Part shown: positions 15,393 to 21,954 of the stretch, piece after piece
Layout: every line of letters starts with the position of its first letter
Numbering within the stretch: position 1 is the first letter of the stretch
NCBI GenBank assembly: GCA_029251065.1
Contig: JAQXEB010000124.1
Coordinates: 1-24,255, forward strand
Source of the DNA: Luminiphilus sp.
Lineage (GTDB): Bacteria; Pseudomonadota; Gammaproteobacteria; Pseudomonadales; Halieaceae
Length of the DNA stretch: 24,255 bases
Reading direction: 5' to 3'
Translations under genes and position numbers: made by a program
Notes under the pieces: model-generated
Database searches by the model: none
What the model saw: only the letters and a program-made list of their open reading frames with translations
Told to the model about the DNA's origin: nothing

Positions 15393-15931
15393 AGTGGAGT
15401 CTCAGCTTTGCAGGTCTAGGAGTAGTCGTACTGCTCATCGTGTTTTCGCGTGTTGAAAGTCAAGCACCGGTGCGCGCCGTTGCCGACCAGCTTGTGGAAA
15501 TAGAAATTCAGCAGCTGGAGCTGACTCGCTTTGGTTCGGCCGGTGAAAAGCTTGAGCAGAGCAAGGCGGCACATGCCGTAAAGTATGAGGGGACCCCCGA
15601 AACTCGATTAAGAGAAGTCTGGGTCGAACACGAAGACAAGCAAGGCGGGCGCTGGACACTTTTCGCGCCTACAGGCGCGTCACAGACCTCAAACGGTGAA
15701 ATGACGTTGTCAGGAGGCGTCACAATCGTGCGTGGCAAAGCCCTTCAATTAGAGACACAAGAAGTTAAACTCGACGCATTAACCAATCTCGCCGTCTCTG
15801 ATACTCAGACGCGTCTGGTGAGTGATAGGAGCGAAACTACAGCCGAAGGTTTGATCATCGACCTGAATGCAGGTACCGCACAGCTTGCAGGTAACGTGGC
15901 CTCTCAATATCGACAGGATAAGACCCAATGA
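15389..15931 (+). CDS. lptC: LPS export protein LptC
   Basis: LptC is a bitopic inner-membrane protein that takes LPS from LptB2FG and hands it to LptA. The 180-residue product has one N-terminal membrane segment (about 4-21) and a periplasmic beta-jellyroll. Sequence conservation in this family is low, but MTLSGGVTI, LQLETQEVKLD and GLIIDLNAGTAQLAGNV are typical of the strands shared with LptA. Position between kdsC and lptA, with ATGA overlaps at both ends, makes the call firm. Confidence 0.92.
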   Translation: MKWSLSFAGLGVVVLLIVFSRVESQAPVRAVADQLVEIEIQQLELTRFGSAGEKLEQSKAAHAVKYEGTPETRLREVWVEHEDKQGGRWTLFAPTGASQTSNGEMTLSGGVTIVRGKALQLETQEVKLDALTNLAVSDTQTRLVSDRSETTAEGLIIDLNAGTAQLAGNVASQYRQDKTQ

Positions 15932-16449
15932 TGTGCTCCCGCTTTCAGATTCGAGCTCTAATTTTGGTCAGCGCCAGCATCGGCTTGGTTCCGTCGAGCT
16001 TCAGTATCGACACCGACCAACCCATTGAGATTGCGGCCGACAGCGCTATTCGCGAGGAGCCATCAGGCGAAACCACGTATCGAGGCGATGTTGTTTTAAC
16101 GCAAGGCACGTTAAAGATTAAAGCGGACAGCCTCGTTTTTACCTTTGACGAGAACACGGCAACGCTCATAACGGCACGTGGGAACCCCGCAACGATGACA
16201 CAACAACCCGGCGGTAGTTCTGGACCCATCGACGCGCAAGCAGAAATCATTGAATACCACGAGGCGACCGACCGTATCCGCCTGATTGGCGGCGCCAGAA
16301 TCTTACAGGACGGCGCGGTCATCGAGGGAAGCACCATCGAGTATCTCGTCACGACCCAAAGGGTTATGGCCGCAGGCTCACCGGATAAAAATCTGCCTCA
16401 GCGTGTCAAGGTCACGATTCCGCCCAACGCACTGCGCGAGGGTCGGTAG
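15928..16449 (+). CDS. lptA: LPS periplasmic bridge protein LptA
   Basis: LptA polymerises into the periplasmic bridge that carries LPS to LptDE. The 173-residue product has a signal peptide (about 1-27), then the OstA-like beta-jellyroll: QPIEIAADSAIREE, TYRGDVVLTQGTLKIKADSL, GNPATMTQQ, AEIIEYHEATDRIRLIGGARI and GSTIEYLVTTQRVMAAG. Length and pattern fit the family. The TAG is separated by one base from the lptB ATG. The likely ribosome site is GGATAAG inside the end of lptC. Confidence 0.95.
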   Translation: MMCSRFQIRALILVSASIGLVPSSFSIDTDQPIEIAADSAIREEPSGETTYRGDVVLTQGTLKIKADSLVFTFDENTATLITARGNPATMTQQPGGSSGPIDAQAEIIEYHEATDRIRLIGGARILQDGAVIEGSTIEYLVTTQRVMAAGSPDKNLPQRVKVTIPPNALREGR

Positions 16450-16450
16450 T

Positions 16451-17179
16451 ATGAGTAATGTCTTGTCGGCAACGGGATTAGTTAAAGCGTACAAAGGCCG
16501 CCGCGTGGTAGATGGTATGTCGATGAACGTTAATGCCGGCGAAATTGTTGGCCTGTTAGGCCCGAACGGCGCAGGGAAGACCACGTGTTTCTACCTTATG
16601 GTCGGCTTGGTGAGCAGCGATGAGGGCTCCATCAGCCTTGCCGGTAACGACGTGACACACCTTCCCATTCATTTGCGAGCCCGCCAGGGGTTGGGATACC
16701 TCCCTCAAGAGGCCTCCATTTTTCGGAGGATGTCAGTCCAGGATAATATTTTAGCCATCCTCGAAACCCGCACCGATTTATCACCTCACGAGCAGCAGCT
16801 TCAATGCGACGAGCTCATGCGCGAATTCCACATTACGCAACTTAAAGATTCACTGGGCCAAAGCCTGTCGGGCGGCGAGCGCAGACGCGTGGAAATAGCC
16901 AGAGCCTTGGCGACAGAGCCAAAAGTCATATTACTTGATGAACCCTTTGCAGGCGTTGACCCCATTTCCATTTCGGACATTAAAGCCATCATCAACCACC
17001 TAAAAGAACGCGGCCTTGGCGTGCTTATTACTGACCATAACGTGAGGGAGACGCTTGATATTTGCGAGCGTGCCTACATCGTTAGCGAAGGTCAGGTCAT
17101 CGCCGATGGGGATGCGCAAAGTATTTTAGATAATACGAAAGTACGAAAAGTTTATCTGGGCAAAGACTTCCGTCTGTAA
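16451..17179 (+). CDS. lptB: LPS export ABC transporter ATPase LptB
   Basis: LptB is the cytoplasmic ATPase dimer that powers LPS extraction by LptFG. The 242-residue product has Walker A GPNGAGKTT at 37-45, the Q-loop Gln86 in YLPQEASIFR, signature LSGGERRR at 139-146, Walker B VILLDEP at 159-165 with catalytic Glu164, and switch His196 in ITDHNVRET. It ends with the LptB-type C-terminus VRKVYLGKDFRL. I start at the ATG at 16451, with GAGGG 8 nt upstream; the frame is open 55 codons further upstream but only inside lptA. lptF and lptG are not in the window, as is usual. Confidence 0.97.
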   Translation: MSNVLSATGLVKAYKGRRVVDGMSMNVNAGEIVGLLGPNGAGKTTCFYLMVGLVSSDEGSISLAGNDVTHLPIHLRARQGLGYLPQEASIFRRMSVQDNILAILETRTDLSPHEQQLQCDELMREFHITQLKDSLGQSLSGGERRRVEIARALATEPKVILLDEPFAGVDPISISDIKAIINHLKERGLGVLITDHNVRETLDICERAYIVSEGQVIADGDAQSILDNTKVRKVYLGKDFRL

Positions 17180-17274
17180 ACGCTCACCGCCAAAGCAAAA
17201 TCTTTGCCAACCTGTTTGCCTTAGCGGAATCTAAAGCGCTAAACTGATTCTCCATTAGGTGCTTTACGAGAGTT

Positions 17275-18702
17275 ATGAAGCAAGCGCTGCAGTTAAAGCT
17301 TGGACAACAACTAACGCTGACGCCTCAGCTACAGCAGGCTATCAAGCTTCTTCAACTCAGCACCTTAGACCTCCAGCAGACCATCACCGAGACCCTCGAA
17401 AGCAACCCGCTTTTAGATGAAGAGGACACGCTGGTCGATCAGGTCGATAACGCGTTGAAAGAGAGCGTGGATTTCTCCGAAACCGTCAGTGAAGATATTC
17501 CGGGCACCGAACTGCAAGTGGATGCGGCCTGGGAGGATGTGATGCCCTCTGCGGCCCCTTCGTCGTCGAGTCAATCCATGGGCGACAGTGACATGAATTT
17601 CGCCGAGCGCGATTCATTGCCCGAGACACTGCAATCGCACCTTTTGTGGCAACTCAACCTTACCCGCTTTTCCGCCGCGGATCACACCATCGCGCTAGCC
17701 TTCATCGACGCCGTTGACGTTGATGGTCGACTGACACAAACACCGGAGCAAATTCATCTAGGCCTGGCGAGCGACGACATTGAGCTCGACGAGATCATGG
17801 CTGTTTTGCACAGACTTCAGCACTTTGAACCCACAGGCGTTTTTGCCGCCGATTTGCGCGAGTGTCTTCTCATCCAGCTCAGGCAAATGGCGTTGGAGAC
17901 GCCTCATCGGGAAACAGCAGGCTTACTGGTGAGTCGACACATAGAACAAATTCCCGTTGCGGACCCCAAAAATTTGGCACGGCGCATGCGAACGACACCC
18001 GATGACATTGTGGGTGCACTGTCGCTGATTCGCTCGCTCAACCCAACGCCTGGATCATCGGTGGAAAGTGAAGTGACCGAGTACATCGTTCCGGACGTGT
18101 TTGTTAAGCGTGTCGACGGTCGATGGCGAGTCGAGCTCAATCCGGATGTTGCCCCCAAGCTTCGAATAAACGACCACTATGCTGAACTGTTAAGCGCAGG
18201 CTCAAACACGGACAAAGATTATGGTCGAGCGAGTATGCAGGAGGCTAAGTGGTTTATTAAAAGCCTACTCAGCCGCAACGAGACACTATTGAAAGTCGCT
18301 TCCTCCATTGTGCAACACCAGCGTGCCTTTCTAGATCATGGTGATGAAGCAATGCGGCCACTCATACTTGCCGATATCGCAGGCGAGGTTGATCTGCACG
18401 AGTCAACCGTTTCACGAGCAACAACACGCAAATACATGCACACACCACGTGGGATCTACGAGTTGAAATATTTCTTCTCAAGCCATGTCGCAACCACTGA
18501 AGGCGGTGAGTGTTCGTCCACAGCCATCAAAGCATTGATCAAGCGCATTGTTGCTCAGGAAAATCCACAAAAGCCATTGAGCGACGCCAAACTATGCACG
18601 TTATTGGCCGACGAAGGGGTCGTTGTTGCTCGTCGCACAATTGCAAAGTATCGAGAGCAAATGAACATCGGACCTTCTAACGAGAGAAAGCGGTATATCT
18701 AG
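17275..18702 (+). CDS. rpoN: RNA polymerase sigma-54 factor
   Basis: Sigma-54 directs RNA polymerase to -24/-12 promoters and needs AAA+ activators. The 475-residue product has the Gln/Leu-rich region I (1-50, LTLTPQLQQAIKLLQLS and ESNPLLDEED), an acidic region II (about 55-115), the core-binding region III, the helix-turn-helix DLHESTVSRATTRKYMHTPRG, and the RpoN box ARRTIAKYRE at 452-461. The 95-nt gap after lptB holds only weak promoter-like hexamers and a 6-bp inverted repeat (TTAGCG/CGCTAA near 17221-17242), so it may be read partly from the lpt operon. Confidence 0.98.
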   Translation: MKQALQLKLGQQLTLTPQLQQAIKLLQLSTLDLQQTITETLESNPLLDEEDTLVDQVDNALKESVDFSETVSEDIPGTELQVDAAWEDVMPSAAPSSSSQSMGDSDMNFAERDSLPETLQSHLLWQLNLTRFSAADHTIALAFIDAVDVDGRLTQTPEQIHLGLASDDIELDEIMAVLHRLQHFEPTGVFAADLRECLLIQLRQMALETPHRETAGLLVSRHIEQIPVADPKNLARRMRTTPDDIVGALSLIRSLNPTPGSSVESEVTEYIVPDVFVKRVDGRWRVELNPDVAPKLRINDHYAELLSAGSNTDKDYGRASMQEAKWFIKSLLSRNETLLKVASSIVQHQRAFLDHGDEAMRPLILADIAGEVDLHESTVSRATTRKYMHTPRGIYELKYFFSSHVATTEGGECSSTAIKALIKRIVAQENPQKPLSDAKLCTLLADEGVVVARRTIAKYREQMNIGPSNERKRYI

Positions 18703-18729
18703 ACATTCAAAAAGAACAGGAGAGAGACC

Positions 18730-19062
18730 ATGCGATTAACCATTAGTGGACATCACGTAGACGTAACCGACGGGCTGAGGGAGCGTATCTCCAAGAAATT
18801 GCGGCGTTTAGAACGTCACTGTGACAGCATCGATCACATTGAGTTTGTCTTAGTCGTCGAGCGAGCCACGCACAAAGCGGAGGCGAATCTTCATCTTGCA
18901 GGTGCTGATTTTTTCGCTTCAGACACGCATTCCGGAATGTACCCTGCCATTGACTCCGTCATTGACAAACTGGATCGGCAAGTCACTGAATACAAGCGTA
19001 AGCAACGCAGTCATAAAAAGCCTGAGCCGGAGCTCGAGCAATCACTGCTCTCTGAATCGTGA
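18730..19062 (+). CDS. hpf: Ribosome hibernation promoting factor, short form
   Basis: HPF binds the 30S decoding centre and helps form inactive 100S ribosomes in stationary phase. The 110-residue product is the short type: MRLTISGHHVDVTDGLRERI at the start, EFVLVVERATHKAEANLHL in the middle, DMYPAIDSVIDKLD-like GMYPAIDSVIDKLDRQVTEYKRK, and a charged, unconserved tail. AGGAG lies about 8 nt before the ATG. It follows rpoN by 27 nt, the standard order, but the usual next gene ptsN is absent and rapZ follows after 56 nt. Confidence 0.96.
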   Translation: MRLTISGHHVDVTDGLRERISKKLRRLERHCDSIDHIEFVLVVERATHKAEANLHLAGADFFASDTHSGMYPAIDSVIDKLDRQVTEYKRKQRSHKKPEPELEQSLLSES

Positions 19063-19118
19063 TACTCCCTGCAGCGGAACTCAGGTATCGCCAACCATTT
19101 AGACCGGTGCGCTAACTC

Positions 19119-19979
19119 ATGCGCGTAGTCATCGTCAGTGGAAGTTCAGGCTCAGGGAAAAGTTCGGCACTCAACCAGCTCGAAGATCTTGGTTACTACT
19201 GTGTTGATAATCTTCCTATCGCTCTGGTGAGCTTTCTGATCGAGCACTTCTCCACGCAGTCCCATCAAACGCATCAAGGTCTGGCGATCTGCATTGACAT
19301 CCGCACCGAGGATGCTGGAGTTACTGATTTTCGGGACTACCTGCGAGCGCTGCGCGAGGGACTAGAGCTCCAGCTCATATTTTTTGATGCGACGGCGCAA
19401 GCTCTCGGTAAACGTTTCAACGAAACGCGACGCCGACATCCATTGAGCGTCAGCGGGAGATCGTTAACTGAAGCCATTGCACTCGAACGTATTGTGCTCG
19501 AGCCACTTGTCGCGGCTGCTGATCTCATAATCGACACCAGTGAAATGTCCCCGTACCAGCAACGGGAAGTCGTGACCGCACGCATAGGAGCCGCCATCGC
19601 GAATACGATGGCGATTCAGGTGCAGTCTTTTGGGTTCAAAAAAGGTACGCCGGTAGACGCTGACCTTGTGCTCGACATGCGCATGCTTCCCAACCCGCAC
19701 TGGGAGCCAGAGCTGCGTCCCTTTACCGGGCAAGCGTCCGAAGTCAAAGCCTTTCTCGAAGCCCATACTGAAACTCATGACGTCGCCGACGATCTCATTG
19801 CCATGCTGGTTCGATGGGTCCCTCTGTACAAGGGGAGTCAACGCGCGTACCTCACGATTGCAATCGGCTGTACAGGCGGCAAGCATCGATCGGTCTACAT
19901 GACCGAGCGAATCGGCAGCGCTTTAGCAGACCAATTTCCCGCTGTGACCGTAAGTCATAGAGACATGCCCCTGTCCTAG
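19119..19979 (+). CDS. rapZ: RNase adapter / nucleotide-binding protein RapZ
   Basis: In E. coli RapZ binds the sRNA GlmZ and guides RNase E, coupling amino-sugar supply to glmS; in other bacteria its role is less clear. The 286-residue product has Walker A GSSGSGKS at 8-15, YYCVDNLP, FFDATA, the RRHPLS motif, FGFKKGTPVDADLVLDMR and the C-terminal signature GCTGGKHRSVYMTE. The protein ends SHRDMPLS and lacks the Lys/Arg-rich tail that E. coli RapZ uses for RNA binding. The neighbours ptsN and npr, which flank it in most gammaproteobacteria, are missing. Confidence 0.95.
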   Translation: MRVVIVSGSSGSGKSSALNQLEDLGYYCVDNLPIALVSFLIEHFSTQSHQTHQGLAICIDIRTEDAGVTDFRDYLRALREGLELQLIFFDATAQALGKRFNETRRRHPLSVSGRSLTEAIALERIVLEPLVAAADLIIDTSEMSPYQQREVVTARIGAAIANTMAIQVQSFGFKKGTPVDADLVLDMRMLPNPHWEPELRPFTGQASEVKAFLEAHTETHDVADDLIAMLVRWVPLYKGSQRAYLTIAIGCTGGKHRSVYMTERIGSALADQFPAVTVSHRDMPLS

Positions 19980-20070
19980 CACAGTATCTGATGGTATTTG
20001 TTCGCATGGGCGAGGCCGGCATAGTGGCGCGTGCAGTGATAACCTTCGCGCGCGAGTGGAGGGATGAACC

Positions 20071-21420
20071 ATGGTTGATATGAGTGCACAGGCGAGCCTT
20101 GCGGTGACTCGAGTCACAGACGCACTGCGCTCTGGTACAGCCTCTGATGTTGCTGCGGTCCTCGCCGATATATCCCCAGGCGACATTGCACACCTCATCA
20201 GCTCCTCGCCACCATCGACTCGAGACGAGCTCTGGACCCTTCTGGATCATGAGCAAGAGGCTGACGTCCTCAACGAGTTACCCGACGATATTCGCAACAC
20301 CTTCCTAGCAGAGCTTCAACCAGAAGCCGTCGCGGAGATCATTTCGCAACTCGACGACGACGACGTTGCTGACATACTCCATGAACTACCCCAAGCCGAT
20401 ACCGATAAGATTCTGGGGTCGTTAACTGATGACGATCGAGATCGCTTTGAAACCGCGCTTAGCTATCCGGACGACGTGGCCGGCGGCCTGATGAGTACCG
20501 ACACGCTCACGATCCGCGCGGATCTTTCAATGGACGTGGTGCTCCGCTACTTAAGACGCCACACGCGACTGCCCGAAAACACAGACAGCCTAATCGTGGT
20601 GAATCGTGATTATAAGTATGTGGGACTGTTGCCAGTGAGGACGCTGCTCGTATCCGATCCGCATGTATCGGTGCGAGAAATGATGAAAACCGAGCGCGAA
20701 CCTTTAGACGCCATGACTTCGGCCGACGAGGTCGCGCGGCGATTTGAGAGAAATGATTGGATCTCGGCCCCCGTCGTTGATCCACAAGGCAAGCTACTGG
20801 GACGAATCACAATTGATGATGTCGTCGACGTTATCCGCGAACAGGCCGATCACAGCCTAGCGGTGATGGCGGGCCTCGGAGACGGAGACGTCTTTACCAC
20901 CGTGCTTGCGACGGCACCTCAGCGCGCCATCTGGTTAGCGATTAATCTCGCCACGGCCATTTTGGCGGCCTCAGTGATTGCCTTTTACCAAGATACAATT
21001 GAAAAAGTGGTCGCGCTCGCCGTATTGATGCCCATTGTTGCCTCCATGGGCGGTATTGCTGGCACGCAGAGCCTGACGGTGCTCATTCGCGCAATGGCGA
21101 TGGGCCAGATCAATGATCGAACAGAAATTTGGCTTGTCCGCCGCGAGATTTTCGTCTCGATCATCAACGGACTTATTTGGGCGTTCGTGATCGCAATCAT
21201 CGCAGCTTATTGGTTCGACGACACGACGCTTGGACTCATCATCGCATTTGCAATCATCATTAATCTGATTACCGCAGGTATTGCAGGCGCATCACTGCCG
21301 CTTATTCTAGATCGACTTCGTATCGATCCCGCGTTAGCCGGCGGTGTGGTATTGACGACCATCACCGATGTCGTAGGGTTTTTTGCCTTTCTCGGCGTGG
21401 CTGCCTACTTCTATAACTGA
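20071..21420 (+). CDS. mgtE: MgtE-type magnesium channel
   Basis: MgtE is a Mg2+-gated Mg2+ channel of the inner membrane. The 449-residue product has the three expected parts: an acidic helical N-domain (about 25-130, rich in DDDDVADIL-type repeats), two CBS domains (about 135-255, starting DDVAGGLMSTD and with GRITIDDVVDVI), a connecting helix, and five membrane segments (about 285-449). The pore signature PIVASMGGIAGTQS is at 321-334, and Asp433 in TTITDVVGF matches the Mg2+-coordinating Asp of the Thermus protein. GGAGGG (20058-20063) lies 7 nt before the ATG. The N-domain and CBS acidic residues suggest self-gating by cytoplasmic Mg2+. Confidence 0.97.
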   Translation: MVDMSAQASLAVTRVTDALRSGTASDVAAVLADISPGDIAHLISSSPPSTRDELWTLLDHEQEADVLNELPDDIRNTFLAELQPEAVAEIISQLDDDDVADILHELPQADTDKILGSLTDDDRDRFETALSYPDDVAGGLMSTDTLTIRADLSMDVVLRYLRRHTRLPENTDSLIVVNRDYKYVGLLPVRTLLVSDPHVSVREMMKTEREPLDAMTSADEVARRFERNDWISAPVVDPQGKLLGRITIDDVVDVIREQADHSLAVMAGLGDGDVFTTVLATAPQRAIWLAINLATAILAASVIAFYQDTIEKVVALAVLMPIVASMGGIAGTQSLTVLIRAMAMGQINDRTEIWLVRREIFVSIINGLIWAFVIAIIAAYWFDDTTLGLIIAFAIIINLITAGIAGASLPLILDRLRIDPALAGGVVLTTITDVVGFFAFLGVAAYFYN

Positions 21421-21444
21421 ACCCTAGCTAAAAGCGAAGACCTC

Positions 21445-21954
21445 ATGGATGACGACGAGTTTGTACCGGAAAGTAAGAGCGCTCGAAAACGGCAAATGCA
21501 CGCGCTTCAGGTTCTCGGTGAGCAATTAGTGTCATTGTCGGCAGCACAGCTGGCGAAGCTCAATATCGACCATCCACGTCTTATTGAGGCTGTTGAGCTC
21601 GCACAACGCATTACTCACCACAGTGGAAAGCGTCGGCAAATGCAGTTCATTGGGAAACTCATGCGCGAGACAGAGGCAGGTGCCATTCAGCAAGCCCTAG
21701 ATGAGCTGCATGAGACATCACGGAAAGCGAAAGCCCGTGAACACGTTATTGAGGGTGCTCGCGATACGCTGTTACTCAGAGGCGATGAAGCCCTAACCGA
21801 TGTGCTCTCGATCTGGCCTAATGCCGACAGACAACTGATTCGCCAGCTGACGCGCAGTGCTATCGTGGAGCGCGACAAGCAGTTGCCCCCCGTATCCGCA
21901 CGCAGCCTATTTCGTTATCTGCGCTCGCTCTCGGATGAGCCTTCCACCGACTGA
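21445..21954 (+). CDS. darP: DarP/YjgA, 50S ribosome assembly factor
   Basis: DarP (YjgA, DUF615) associates with late 50S precursors. The 169-residue product follows the E. coli protein: SKSARKRQMHALQVLGEQLVSL, IEAVELAQRITHHSGKRRQMQFIGKLMR, IQQALDEL, GDEALTDVLSIWPNADRQLIRQLTRSA, and PPVSARSLFRYLRSL. It lacks the longer acidic N-terminus of E. coli. It follows mgtE by 24 nt and has no clear ribosome site. Its last 40 nt overlap, on the opposite strand, the end of yhdP. Confidence 0.93.
   Translation: MDDDEFVPESKSARKRQMHALQVLGEQLVSLSAAQLAKLNIDHPRLIEAVELAQRITHHSGKRRQMQFIGKLMRETEAGAIQQALDELHETSRKAKAREHVIEGARDTLLLRGDEALTDVLSIWPNADRQLIRQLTRSAIVERDKQLPPVSARSLFRYLRSLSDEPSTD

Noticed and set aside
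17180..17274. Promoter-like hexamers (TTGCCT-18-TAAACT, TTGCCA-17-GAATCT) before rpoN
   Set aside because: Matches are weak and several alternatives compete, so no single site can be supported.
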